Assembly: GCA_018827205.1 (NCBI GenBank)
Contig: JAHJXZ010000177.1
Span: 1-37,635 of the forward strand
DNA from: Gammaproteobacteria bacterium
Lineage (GTDB): Bacteria > Pseudomonadota > Gammaproteobacteria > Pseudomonadales > Pseudomonadaceae
DNA length: 37,635 bases
Direction: 5' to 3'
Position numbers and translations under genes: made by a program. The notes beneath the pieces are model-generated. The model searched no databases, was not told the origin of the DNA, and saw nothing but the letters and a program-made list of their open reading frames with translations. How positions within the stretch are numbered: the stretch's first letter is position 1; each line of letters opens with the position of its first letter. Below, piece after piece: positions 1 through 8,310 of this stretch.

Positions 1-300
1 CAGACGGTCATTCTCAGCTTGTGCATCGGTAAGCTCCTTGTGTTCTTTGGCATCGAGGGCGGCCAGTCGCAGCTCTAAGGCCTGCCGTTGTTCTTGCTGG
101 GCCTGCAACTGGCGGGCTGCTGCTCGGGCAATTTCACCCAGGGTGTGCTCATGGGCTGCGGCCTGGCGCTCCATGCTGGCCACTGCGCCGGCGGCTTCGA
201 CCTGGGCGCCAGCAACTCGCAGCTGCTGCACCCCAGCAACTGCCAGCAGTGCAAGGCCCCACCACACCCAGGCCGGGACGAACTTCAGCCAGGCGGTCAT
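1..300 (-). CDS. Rz-like inner-membrane spanin (partial, C-terminus outside window)
   Basis: One hundred codons are open from an ATG at 300 to the window edge. The product starts MTAWLKFVPAWVWWGLALL, a positively flanked hydrophobic N-terminal anchor (about residues 5-20), followed by a long Ala/Gln/Glu-rich coiled coil to the end of what is visible. This is the layout of i-spanins (lambda Rz, P2 LysB), which link inner and outer membrane and complete lysis after holin and endolysin. The start overlaps the endolysin stop as ATGA, the usual coupling in lysis cassettes. An o-spanin (Rz1) could be nested further left, outside the window. Family assignment rests on topology and position, not on a sequence motif. 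Confidence 0.8.
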   Translation of the reverse strand, partial: MTAWLKFVPAWVWWGLALLAVAGVQQLRVAGAQVEAAGAVASMERQAAAHEHTLGEIARAAARQLQAQQEQRQALELRLAALDAKEHKELTDAQAENDRL

Positions 301-926
301 GCCAGCACCTCGGTTGCCGTGGCCCACAGCTCGAGCCTATCGGGCTGGCCATTCAGGCCACCATTGATACGGCGAGTGATCTGCTCAAAGCGACCGGCAT
401 CGGCCAGTTCGTTAAGGCCATGCTCTGCCCACCACCAAGCGGCGGCCATGGCCGCATGCTCGGGCTGCTCGAGCAGTTCGGGCTGTTGCTCGAGCGGCAG
501 GCCAAGCCCTGCGCCGGCGGCGCGGTAGTTGGCGCGGCCAGTGATCTGGATCAGCGATCGACCGCGGTAACGCCAACCGTCGCCGGTATGCTCAGGGCCG
601 TTTCCGTTCCGGTCGGCGTATGCGTTATTGGCGATCGCCTCCGGCTTGCGGGACAGGCGCAGAGCTAAAGCGTTCGGCTTGCCATTCGCGCCCCGGTACC
701 GGCTGGGCCAGGTAACGGCCAGGCCTGGGGCGCTGTAGTTCAGGTTCTCGACCAAGCGGCGCAGGTGGCCAGACTCATGCCCGACCTGAGCAATGAAGGC
801 GGCAGCGCGCACGGGGCTATCAATGCGGAAGCGGGCCATGGCTTTGTTAAGAGCAGGAACAAAAACGCCCGCAACTGGGCGGGCGTTCGGCAGGATGCGC
901 AGCAGCTGCGCCTCTGTGATGGGCAT
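297..926 (-). CDS. Endolysin, glycoside hydrolase family 19 (chitinase-like)
   Basis: The 209-residue product cleaves the glycan backbone of peptidoglycan. Family 19 features visible are FIAQVGHESGHL with the likely general acid Glu51, the NLNYS motif, and WRYRGRSLIQITGRANY, the conserved substrate-cleft segment with the RG-LIQ-TGR-NY signature. No signal peptide or SAR segment is seen, so it should need the holin for release. I chose the ATG at 926 because GGAG lies 7 bases upstream; an upstream in-frame ATG at 992 would run back through the terminator hairpin. The gene sits between a terminator and the spanin gene, which it overlaps by 4 bases. The holin is not adjacent but about 20 kb upstream in the same late operon. 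Confidence 0.92.
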   Translation of the reverse strand: MPITEAQLLRILPNARPVAGVFVPALNKAMARFRIDSPVRAAAFIAQVGHESGHLRRLVENLNYSAPGLAVTWPSRYRGANGKPNALALRLSRKPEAIANNAYADRNGNGPEHTGDGWRYRGRSLIQITGRANYRAAGAGLGLPLEQQPELLEQPEHAAMAAAWWWAEHGLNELADAGRFEQITRRINGGLNGQPDRLELWATATEVLA

Positions 927-940
927 GCTTTTCTCCAGGC

Positions 941-965
941 AACAAAAAGCCCGCACTGAGCGGGC
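941..965 (-). terminator. Intrinsic terminator on the late-gene strand, upstream of endolysin
   Basis: On the minus strand the stem is GCCCGC/GCGGGC with a 5-base loop (949-965), followed by five T and then GTT. It lies just ahead of the endolysin RBS, so late transcripts from the tail genes must read through it. It does not face csrA, which runs the other way. Confidence 0.8.
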
Positions 966-1026
966 ATGGTCTAGGCTGTGACTTGCGCGCAAAGCGCACC
1001 CACATATCTATGCAAGGATGCTATCG

Positions 1027-1230
1027 ATGGGACTGATACTCGCCCGCCGTATTGACCAAGAGTTCGTGCTGTTCGCCGCCGCTGGCGCCAACCCTGCCCA
1101 GCTCGCCGAGCAATTGAAGGAAGGCATCAGAATTCGGGTGCACGATATCGAGAACGGAAAGGCCTACGTCGACATCAGCGCACCGCAAGACATCACCATC
1201 CTGCGCAGCGAGCTGATCAGGAGCGCCTAG
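1027..1230 (+). CDS. CsrA/RsmA-like RNA-binding protein (phage-borne)
   Basis: The 67-residue product has the CsrA pattern: an N-terminal LILARRIDQEF (compare LILTRRVGE in CsrA), a central IRIRVHDIENGKAYVDISAP matching the beta3-beta4 region (VRIGVNAP), and the closing LRSEL helix start. CsrA proteins bind GGA motifs in mRNA leaders and block or alter translation. The region between the two halves is about 10 residues longer than in host CsrA. The ATG at 1027 was preferred to the one at 1018 because AAGGA lies about 9 bases before it and the product then starts MGLILARR, as in the family. It is the only plus-strand gene near the lysis cassette and is antisense to late transcription, which suggests a moron expressed in the lysogen. 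Its targets are unknown. Confidence 0.72.
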   Translation: MGLILARRIDQEFVLFAAAGANPAQLAEQLKEGIRIRVHDIENGKAYVDISAPQDITILRSELIRSA

Positions 1231-1284
1231 AGGGCAGTTGCGCAACAAAAGCACGCACTAGCCTGGCTTCACATCGGCTAAAAG

Positions 1285-2298
1285 TCAGAAGGTTCTGGGA
1301 TAGAAGGCCACGCTGACTGCGTCTCCAGCTGGTAGAGCGGCCGGGTCACTAAGCTTCGTAAAGGTGTCCCCGCTTCTTTTGTATGTCGTAATGTATGGCG
1401 AAGTCGCGTGTGCAACCGTCATATATAGCCCGTCCGCGCTGAAGGCCACGCCATTCCCTTGTCCTGCTGGAAGAGCGGCTGGATCACTGAGTTTCGTGAA
1501 CGTGTCGCCGCTTCGCTTGTAAATCGTTACGTATGGCGAAACGCCATGGGCCACGGCCATATAAACATCGTCAGCACTGAATGCCACGCCGTTACCGGCA
1601 CCAGCTGGAAGGGTCGCTGGATCGCTGAGTTTGGTGAAGGTGTCACCACTGCGCTTGTAGATCGTGATGTACGGCGATGACAGGTGGGCAACGGCAAGAT
1701 AAGTGCCGCCCGCGCTGAATGCGACGCCAAGAGCAAAGCCGCCAGCAGGCAAACTGGCCGGGTTTGTGAGCTTGGTGAAGGTGTCACCACTGCGCTTGTA
1801 GATGGTCACCGATGGAGAAGTGGCGTGTGCCACAGCCAGATATACGCCGTCTGCGCTGAATGATGCTGAGTAACCCGTCCCCGCCGGTAAAGTGCCCGGG
1901 TTTGCCAGCTTGGTGAAGGTATCGCCGCTGCGCTTGTAGATTGTAATAAAGGGCGATGTTAGGTGGGCAACGGCTAGATAAGTGCCGTCAGCGCTAAATG
2001 CCACGTCACGCCCAATACCAGTCGGCAGCGTTGCTGGGTTGGAAAGCTTGGTGAACGTGTCGCCGCTTCGCTTGTAAATATTTACATATGGGGAGTTAAC
2101 TGTTGCGACAGCCAGGTATACGCCATCCGCACTGAAGTCGATACCAGTGCCAGCGCCAGCCGGCAGAGTTGCTGGGTTTGAGAGCTTGGAAAAGCTGTCT
2201 CCGGATTGGCGGTAAATTGTGGCAAATGGAGAGCTGCTGTGGGCGGCGGCGAGGAAGTAATCACCCGCCAACGAAAACCGGTATGGATTCAGCAGCAT
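1285..2298 (-). CDS. Tail-tip or fibre-associated protein, seven-repeat beta-propeller
   Basis: The 337-residue product consists of seven near-identical repeats of about 46 residues. Each runs FSADGxYLAVAHxTSPYITIYKR followed by SGDTFTKLSDPATLPAG and a short Gly-rich link, and the last closes with FYPRTF. Seven repeats of this length with a beta-strand pattern and an xYLAVAH strand indicate a seven-bladed WD/YVTN-like beta-propeller; the fold is inferred. The DNA repeats with a period of about 138 bp. The start overlaps the stop of the fibre gene (TAATG), so it is probably co-translated with it and acts at the tail tip, perhaps in receptor or glycan binding. No signal peptide or enzyme motif was recognised. 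Confidence 0.72.
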   Translation of the reverse strand: MLLNPYRFSLAGDYFLAAAHSSSPFATIYRQSGDSFSKLSNPATLPAGAGTGIDFSADGVYLAVATVNSPYVNIYKRSGDTFTKLSNPATLPTGIGRDVAFSADGTYLAVAHLTSPFITIYKRSGDTFTKLANPGTLPAGTGYSASFSADGVYLAVAHATSPSVTIYKRSGDTFTKLTNPASLPAGGFALGVAFSAGGTYLAVAHLSSPYITIYKRSGDTFTKLSDPATLPAGAGNGVAFSADDVYMAVAHGVSPYVTIYKRSGDTFTKLSDPAALPAGQGNGVAFSADGLYMTVAHATSPYITTYKRSGDTFTKLSDPAALPAGDAVSVAFYPRTF

Positions 2299-3599
2299 TA
2301 GACGGTACCTATCAAATAGACCTTGAGGCCAGCGCCAGCAACTATCGATCCTACGGTGTCTATGTCGATAGTGATTTCGGCGTCGTCAGCAAGTGAGGCG
2401 TCACTAATGACTGGCGGCGCGGAAGCCGTTTGGCTGGTTTTTTCGGTGGCATCAATTGTCAGTTTTGTTGACAGTATCGAGGTGCCTCCCTCATTGATGT
2501 CTACAGTCAGAACGGAGCCGGTTGGCGGCGTTGTTACGCTGGCCCTAACCGAGGTCAGAGTGAACGCATATGGCATGCGGAAGGTAACTTTTGTTGCGCC
2601 AGGTGTTAGAGCAGTTGTTTCATCAGAGCAAGCAATGATAATTGACTGCGTAGATGCGCCAGGCGGGCCTTGATCGCCGATAAGCGACTCCAGCCACTGC
2701 GCTTCTGTGCCAACAAAGCCATTGGCAAGCGCTACCTCGTAGGCGCTTGGGCCATCTTCCCCTGGCGCCCCATCCGCACCATCGCTGCCGGGAGCACCTT
2801 GAAGCGAAGCAAGCCAGGCGGACTCAGTGCCCACAAAGCCGTTGGCCAACGCTACCTGATACGCACTTGCACCAGGCGCCCCAGCAGCACCGGGGGCACC
2901 AGCCTCGCCAGGCTCCCCCTGCGGCCCACGGATTGGTCCGGTGTTCAGCCAGGCACCATCAACCCACAACCAAAGGTCGCCGGCAATTATGTAGCCTTCG
3001 CCTGGGCTTCCCGTGCCTGGCAAGTCGCCCGACGATGGCAGATCGCCCACGATATTTAGGCCCGCGCCAGTGGCACCCTCAAGGGACTCAAGCCATTCCA
3101 GCTCAGTACCCACAAACCCGTTGCCTACGGCTACTTGGTAGGCGCTAAGCCCTTCTGCACCGTCTGCACCGTCTGCACCATCCGCGCCAGGAGCGCCGAT
3201 CAGGGCTTCAAGCCAGGCGGCCTCAGTGCCCACAAAACCATTTGCCACAGCTACCTCATAGGCGCTGGCGCCTTCTGCCCCGGCGCTGTCGCGCAAGGTT
3301 TCCAGCGTGCCAGCCGTGGCGCGGGCGCTGATCGATGCGCCAACTGACCACGCAGCAGCGGCAGTGCCTTCCACTCCCCGCTCAACAGTCAGCGCACCAC
3401 CCACTACGGCCGTTACCTTGACGATCTCCCAGCTTGTTTCAGCATCGCCCACAAGCTCTGTCAGGGTCAGCAGGTAGTAGTCGCCACCGCCCAAGCCCAC
3501 CAGTTTGGCGGCCTCTGCTGGCTCTACGCTCAACGTCAAGTCGCCAGTGATCGCAGGCGCCGTCAGCGTGGCGGTCCAGTTATTGATAAAACGCTGCAT
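2298..3599 (-). CDS. Tail fibre protein with collagen-like segments
   Basis: The 433-residue product has an N-terminal domain (about 1-100) that looks like a virion-attachment domain. Four copies of a SAYxVAxANGFVGTExxWLxSL helix module follow at about 112, 152, 245 and 285. They are separated by Gly-X-Y runs such as GADGADGAEG and GPQGEPGEAGAPG. The C-terminus (about 315-433) is a Ser/Thr-rich beta domain. Collagen-like runs in phage fibres make rigid trimeric stalks. AGGAG lies upstream of the ATG at 3599. It sits between the tail-tip gene and the propeller gene and probably forms one host-recognition complex with the latter. Confidence 0.82.
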   Translation of the reverse strand: MQRFINNWTATLTAPAITGDLTLSVEPAEAAKLVGLGGGDYYLLTLTELVGDAETSWEIVKVTAVVGGALTVERGVEGTAAAAWSVGASISARATAGTLETLRDSAGAEGASAYEVAVANGFVGTEAAWLEALIGAPGADGADGADGAEGLSAYQVAVGNGFVGTELEWLESLEGATGAGLNIVGDLPSSGDLPGTGSPGEGYIIAGDLWLWVDGAWLNTGPIRGPQGEPGEAGAPGAAGAPGASAYQVALANGFVGTESAWLASLQGAPGSDGADGAPGEDGPSAYEVALANGFVGTEAQWLESLIGDQGPPGASTQSIIIACSDETTALTPGATKVTFRMPYAFTLTSVRASVTTPPTGSVLTVDINEGGTSILSTKLTIDATEKTSQTASAPPVISDASLADDAEITIDIDTVGSIVAGAGLKVYLIGTV

Positions 3600-3607
3600 G
3601 GTGTCTC

Positions 3608-5347
3608 CTAGACGAACGAGAATGGCTGTGTTTTGCCTAGCTCGACAAAGCCTGTAAGCGGGCTGCGCGAGCCGTACAGCGGCGGCGCGTTGGCAAATGC
3701 GCTGGGGGCGCTTGAGGTGATGCGGGTTGCGGTCACGCCGCCGGGATAGGCCGTAAAGCCATACCGGTCATTGAGGCGCAGGTTTGGCAGGCTCTTGGTT
3801 TCCTCGCGCAGGCACACAAGGTGGTTGCTCCACCAGTGCACATAACAGCGCCAAACGTGGGTATAGCCATCACCCAACCGCATATCGCTATTGCTCAGCT
3901 GTGGAAGCCAGTTATTTGGTGTGCCACTCTCAAAGCGCCCAGTGGTATCAAGGCGTTTGGTTGGCGTGATCAGGGCGCCAAGGGCAGCACCTCCAGCACC
4001 GGTCGTCAGAGTGGAATCAAATTCCTCACCATCTAGCAGCAGCACGGCGCTTATTGTTTGAGTCCCGCCCGTGGCGCTCGGGCCATCGTTCACGGCGAAC
4101 CCTGATACCTCGCTGTATTCAGATGTTCGCGTGTACTCATATCGCAGCTCATGCCGGTCTATCTCTTCGCCGGCAACGCGCAATATAAGCAGCAGGTTCT
4201 CAGTGGTTGTGTGAGTCTCTAGCCAGTCCCAGTTGTAGCTGCCAGCAACTGTTAGCTCGGGGACTGTTGGCGTACACGCCCCTTCGCTAAGCTCCTGCTC
4301 TGTTTCATAAACCCTTGGCGGGGCGCCAATGCCCTCGCCGGCGGCTGAATGTGTCGATTCAAGCGCATACGTCGCGTCCAGGGTTACTGGCTGCAGCTCT
4401 CCGGTCGGCGAGTACCAGAAGCCCAAGGCAAAGCCAGTTACCGAGGCGGTACGTGTACCGGTGGTTATGCTTGTACCTGGCGTGTTCACGGAAGGGATGC
4501 CGTCAGGGTCTAGATAGAAAGTTGACTTGTTGTCTGTCTGCCTAATGGTTGGGCAGTCTCGGCCCGGCACGTCGATTGATTCAGTGGTGGTGTCGACTTC
4601 CCACCCCCAAACGCCGGTCCATGTTGTCAGGTTGTCTTCTGCAGTTTGCTCATCACAGCCATTGCCCTCAGACAAAAGCTGGAGCACAGCAGCAAATGGG
4701 CTATCTGGTGTACCAGCCCCAGAGCATTGCAGCTCGGCAAATCCATAAAGCGTGGATGGCATCTGGTAGCCAAACCGCGAAATGGTCGTGAAGTCGGCCA
4801 GCACAGCGCGGCTTCCATTTGGCAGGCAGTCCCAGGTGATCGAGGTAAAGGCTGGGTTAACAGCCGGCGCGGCTACATAGCCAGATAACGTCACGGTCAC
4901 GCTCTGGTAGGTATCGGGCGGCAAATAGCCCAGCTGACTAATCAGCCTAAACGTCGCAGGCTCGGTCAGCGCCGTGCGGTCCCCGTTCACAACCACGCTA
5001 AACGGAAAGCGCGCCGCCCAGCAGTTGCCGGGACCTACCGCGTAAATAGACTGAGCCGTGATTCGATTGGCTCCATACAGGTAAAGGTCAGAGCTTCCAT
5101 CCTGCAGGCTGATAGCCACATCAGTACGCCACACTCGGCCGGCTGCGGTATCTGCCGCGAGCTCTTCTGGCGTGCGAGAAACCGCAGGCACTCCAGGCAC
5201 TTGCAGGCGAAGCGAGCCGCGGTGACCGGTTACAAAGCCGGTACGTGTTGTGGTGTTCGCTAAGGTCAGCACGCCGCCCTGTATGCGGCCATGCCATGGG
5301 CAGCCCTGAATGCGCTGCCGGCCGAACATCAGCGTGAACTCATCCAT
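3608..5347 (-). CDS. Large tail-tip / baseplate protein, unknown family
   Basis: The product has 579 residues when started at the ATG at 5347, which makes an ATGA overlap with the upstream gene. An in-frame start at 5431 would overlap that gene by 85 bases and add a low-complexity Arg-rich extension. The protein begins MDEFTLMFGRQRIQGCPWHG and is Thr/Ser/Gly-rich with a predicted beta character and no membrane segment. Its position between the hub-like gene (5784-7490) and the collagen-like fibre suggests a central tail-tip protein. I recognise no enzymatic motif. Structural role is inferred from context. Confidence 0.65.
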   Translation of the reverse strand: MDEFTLMFGRQRIQGCPWHGRIQGGVLTLANTTTRTGFVTGHRGSLRLQVPGVPAVSRTPEELAADTAAGRVWRTDVAISLQDGSSDLYLYGANRITAQSIYAVGPGNCWAARFPFSVVVNGDRTALTEPATFRLISQLGYLPPDTYQSVTVTLSGYVAAPAVNPAFTSITWDCLPNGSRAVLADFTTISRFGYQMPSTLYGFAELQCSGAGTPDSPFAAVLQLLSEGNGCDEQTAEDNLTTWTGVWGWEVDTTTESIDVPGRDCPTIRQTDNKSTFYLDPDGIPSVNTPGTSITTGTRTASVTGFALGFWYSPTGELQPVTLDATYALESTHSAAGEGIGAPPRVYETEQELSEGACTPTVPELTVAGSYNWDWLETHTTTENLLLILRVAGEEIDRHELRYEYTRTSEYSEVSGFAVNDGPSATGGTQTISAVLLLDGEEFDSTLTTGAGGAALGALITPTKRLDTTGRFESGTPNNWLPQLSNSDMRLGDGYTHVWRCYVHWWSNHLVCLREETKSLPNLRLNDRYGFTAYPGGVTATRITSSAPSAFANAPPLYGSRSPLTGFVELGKTQPFSFV

Positions 5348-5781
5348 CAAGCAGGCTCTGCAAATATCTGTTCGACCGTCGCCCCGTTGGCGTCTTCCAT
5401 TACGAACTTCTTGGGCGGGTCGATCTGCCACACAAAGATGCCGTCAACGGTCGTGAAGTAGCGGGAGTCATGGAACTCGCGCAAGGCGTAGTTGGTTTCT
5501 GTCAGAGGGCTGGCGATGCCGCCGCCACCAGTTGCCGGTGGTGGCGCAACGTAACTGCCACGGCCGCGCAAAGCAGGCACACCACCAACCGCCGGCACAC
5601 TGCGCAGCGTGCGCACTGTTCTGGCGGGGCGCTGCAGGCGGTTGAGGTCTTCAACCACTGATTCGCCACGGCGCTCGGCAACAATGCGCTGGCCGGTTGC
5701 GCGCCGCTCTGCAGCCCCGCTGCTGGTACGGCTGTTGGTGACGCCGGCACGAATTGCGGCACGTTCACTGGCGAGGGACAT
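5347..5781 (-). CDS. Small virion-associated protein, unknown
   Basis: The 144-residue product has a basic, Arg/Ser-rich N-terminal half (about 1-70) with low complexity. A Gly/Pro hinge (YVAPPPATGGGG, about 75-88) follows, then a C-terminal globular part with REFHDSRYFTTVDGIFVWQIDPPKKFVME. It starts 2 bases from the stop of the 5784-7490 gene and its stop overlaps the next start as ATGA, so it belongs to the tail-tip operon. No family recognised. The hinge and basic tail would suit a linker between tail-tip components, but this is a guess. Confidence 0.6.
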   Translation of the reverse strand: MSLASERAAIRAGVTNSRTSSGAAERRATGQRIVAERRGESVVEDLNRLQRPARTVRTLRSVPAVGGVPALRGRGSYVAPPPATGGGGIASPLTETNYALREFHDSRYFTTVDGIFVWQIDPPKKFVMEDANGATVEQIFAEPA

Positions 5782-5783
5782 GA

Positions 5784-7490
5784 TTACAACTCCAGTAAGT
5801 CATTCGGGATGCCGACGCGGTACAGGTATTCCCCGTCTATAACCCGCTCATCGCGCCAGGCTTCTGGCAGTTCTTCGGCCGGGGTCACGAAGTCGCGCGG
5901 GAACACCGAGGGTCCACCGCCGACCGAGATGTTGCCACTGAAGCCATCCAGGTCAGGGTCGTAGTCGGGGCCGCCGAAGTAGCTGATTTGAGTGGGTAGT
6001 GCTGTGGCATCAGCCTGGCCGGGCGACACATCAGCGGCGCCCAGTGCAGCCGGCGGCACAAGCGGATCACTGGTGCCGCCGCCGCGCATCACGGCAATGC
6101 TTAGGGTTGTCAGCGCAGAACCGCCGGCATGGTCGTAGTTGTCCACAATGCGGATGCACTTACCGCGCGCCTTCACGCCTTGGTCATCAAGCTCAAGGGT
6201 GTGGGTCAGATCGATGCCGCGCGCCAGTGGCGTGGGGATCTGCCAGCTAACTGTGGTTTGCCGGTGCGCGCTCACCAGCTCAGCCTGAGCCAGCAGCATT
6301 GAGATGGTCAGGAAGTTACTGCGGCGCGACTCATCATTCAGATCAGTCGTGCCGGTGGTGCCGTCTGTAATCGGGTCGCTTTCCCAGGCATCGGCGGCCT
6401 GGTCTTCAATCTCAAGCGAGGTACCCGAGCGCTGCACAATACGCGAGGCTTCCACCTCGCCGGCCGGGGTGGCCAGCACAATGGTGTAATTCTCGGTCAC
6501 GCTCTGCGTCCAGCGGCGCGCGGCAGTCCAGTCAGCGCCCAGCAACAGATCGGTGAAGATATTCGTCCACGGGATGCCGTCGCCGCAGGGGTTCGGCATG
6601 GTGGGCGGCAGCAGGTAGTAACTGGTGGCGATCAGCGTTTGATCGTTCTCGCGCGCCGCATCTTCCAGCATCTGGATAGTCGGCAACTCGCTGGAGAACC
6701 CGCGCCAGTTACAGAAGCCACCAATACCGCCCGAGCCGTCCGTTTCCGGGTGAATCCAGCTGTACACCTGGTTGCGCTGCCACAACCGGGCGTAACGGTA
6801 GGAAACCTCAATCTCCACCCGGTTGGTGATCTTGGTGGCGTCAGCCATATCGACCGTCACACTCTGATCAATCGTGGTACCGGGGCCAAATACAAAGTGT
6901 GGCACCGTATCGGCGTACCAGTCCGTCACGCGCAGCACGCCATCAGCGGAACAGTCGAGGCTCGCCGTGCGAGTGCTCAAGCGTTCAAGAGCGTAATCCC
7001 AACGGCTGCGGCCCTGCACTGGCTCGAATACATCTTCTGACCAGGCGCCGCCGGTTAGCGCATCGATCACAGCGACCGACTGCGCCTCACCCTGCTGCTG
7101 TATCTGATCGCTGAGGTCGCAGCTCAGAACGCGCAGGGTTGAATCCCAGGTTGGCAGCGCAATGCGGGCGGTATAGCGGCGTTCTTCAACGGTTACGCCT
7201 GCACTGGTGCTGATGAAGTCGAACGTCACCGGCAAGCCCTGCCACTCATCCGGCACCACTGGCCCGGACTCGATAAACAGATCCAGGCTGCCAACACCGG
7301 ACGCACCCTCTTCCCGGTCGCTGTCCGTGCTGTTCAGCACTTGGTCGCTCATATCCACGCCACCCACGGTTACCCGCAAACGCCATAAATACGAGGTGCC
7401 ACGCACCACATATTCAGGCTCACGAACGCCGACAAGGGAACTGGAGCCATTCAGCGGGGCGCTGTTGAGTGGGCCACCGTTGATAAGCAT
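5784..7490 (-). CDS. Phage tail hub / baseplate-type protein
   Basis: The 568-residue product occupies the place of the tail-hub (gpJ or gp27-like) protein, after the tape measure and a small tail protein. Visible features are an N-terminal beta domain with TSYLWRLRVTVGGVDMSDQV, a central region with GQAEAQSV-type strands and LSTRTASLDCSADGVLRVTDWY, and a C-terminal Pro/Gly-rich tail ending in YRVGIPNDLLEL. The pattern of early strands followed by a D-D-G-VLRVTDW block resembles proteins annotated as tail protein in Pseudomonas siphophages. Start and upstream stop overlap as TAATG at 7490. I saw no peptidase motif. Confidence 0.6.
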   Translation of the reverse strand: MLINGGPLNSAPLNGSSSLVGVREPEYVVRGTSYLWRLRVTVGGVDMSDQVLNSTDSDREEGASGVGSLDLFIESGPVVPDEWQGLPVTFDFISTSAGVTVEERRYTARIALPTWDSTLRVLSCDLSDQIQQQGEAQSVAVIDALTGGAWSEDVFEPVQGRSRWDYALERLSTRTASLDCSADGVLRVTDWYADTVPHFVFGPGTTIDQSVTVDMADATKITNRVEIEVSYRYARLWQRNQVYSWIHPETDGSGGIGGFCNWRGFSSELPTIQMLEDAARENDQTLIATSYYLLPPTMPNPCGDGIPWTNIFTDLLLGADWTAARRWTQSVTENYTIVLATPAGEVEASRIVQRSGTSLEIEDQAADAWESDPITDGTTGTTDLNDESRRSNFLTISMLLAQAELVSAHRQTTVSWQIPTPLARGIDLTHTLELDDQGVKARGKCIRIVDNYDHAGGSALTTLSIAVMRGGGTSDPLVPPAALGAADVSPGQADATALPTQISYFGGPDYDPDLDGFSGNISVGGGPSVFPRDFVTPAEELPEAWRDERVIDGEYLYRVGIPNDLLEL

Positions 7491-7996
7491 TAGGCTTCTT
7501 CCCAGGCGATGGACCAGCTATGCGTAGCGGTAGAGCTGGACTGCGACTTGGGCGGCCGGGTGGCGAACACCGAATACACAGGGAACCACCACACCTGATA
7601 TTGAGTTGCGCCTGCCACAGCGGTGACCGTGGCAACGCCTGCGACAGTCGCAACTTCGGCGGCCAGCCATTCATCGCCAACAAGGGCGAAGGCCCACGGG
7701 GCTTGATCGGGGCGCGGCGTCGACACCAGATTGAACACCAGCCCAGTAGATTGCATGGTGCTGACTTGAGTGCTGCGCAGCTCTAAAGGCTCGGCATAAT
7801 CCAGGCCATCAAGACCGGGCGGCATCCATCCCTGGCCGCTGATGCTGCCGGCCATCTTCTGATAGCGCGTCATCTTGTAGCCTGCGCCGTCACTCATGCG
7901 CAGCACCGTACTTGCGCCCGCGTCCTGCTCGCTCAATTCTGGCGCGCCAGCATGCAGCACAATCGGTATGCCACCGAGCATGAGAGGTACGGACAT
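7490..7996 (-). CDS. Phage tail protein, unknown
   Basis: The 168-residue product starts MSVPLMLGGIPIVLHAGAPEL. GGAG lies upstream of the ATG at 7996, within the repeated leader TTTTTTACGCCTGGAG that also precedes the 8311-8661 gene. The sequence is beta-rich and has no membrane segment. It carries a QYQVWWFPVYSVF strand near residue 135, and may be a small distal-tail component. It is the first gene of the tail-tip block that resumes after the plus-strand insertion at 8075-8308. Confidence 0.6.
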   Translation of the reverse strand: MSVPLMLGGIPIVLHAGAPELSEQDAGASTVLRMSDGAGYKMTRYQKMAGSISGQGWMPPGLDGLDYAEPLELRSTQVSTMQSTGLVFNLVSTPRPDQAPWAFALVGDEWLAAEVATVAGVATVTAVAGATQYQVWWFPVYSVFATRPPKSQSSSTATHSWSIAWEEA

Positions 7997-8074
7997 TCGG
8001 GAAACTCCAGGCGTAAAAAACCACCCTGCTACGCTGATTGGCTCCTACACCACACAGCGAACCAAGGAGGTTCT

Positions 8075-8308
8075 ATGGAAAATGGATTGACACAAGGGTT
8101 TATCGATCAGGTTGTTGCGTACATCGCCGAACACCCCAAGTGCTCAGCAAGCGCAATACCGGGCGACAAAGCACTTGTGTTGCTTGCCCTGCGCCAGCTC
8201 AACCGGAGTGGGCGTATAAAGGGCATCATCCAGGCCGACCCGACGAAGATCGGCAATGACAAAGAAGGCCCCTACATTGCAGACGCTGTAGGGCTTGAAC
8301 TCACCTGA
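8075..8308 (+). CDS. Small winged-helix-like protein, candidate moron
   Basis: The 77-residue product starts MENGLTQGFIDQVVAYIAEHP. AAGGAGG, the strongest Shine-Dalgarno sequence in the window, lies 4 bases before its ATG. The sequence has three predicted helices with KALVLLALRQLNRSGRIKGI, which looks like the recognition-helix part of a small winged-helix domain, and then a C-terminal hairpin. It opposes every neighbour: it faces the end of the 8311-8661 gene across 2 bases and its leader abuts the 7490-7996 start. This is typical of a moron expressed from the lysogen. Function unknown; DNA binding is only suggested. Confidence 0.65.
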   Translation: MENGLTQGFIDQVVAYIAEHPKCSASAIPGDKALVLLALRQLNRSGRIKGIIQADPTKIGNDKEGPYIADAVGLELT

Positions 8309-8310
8309 AG

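Noticed and set aside
1285-2298. Repeats in DNA as a CRISPR or satellite
   Set aside because: The period of about 138 bp is a multiple of three and keeps one open frame encoding propeller blades.
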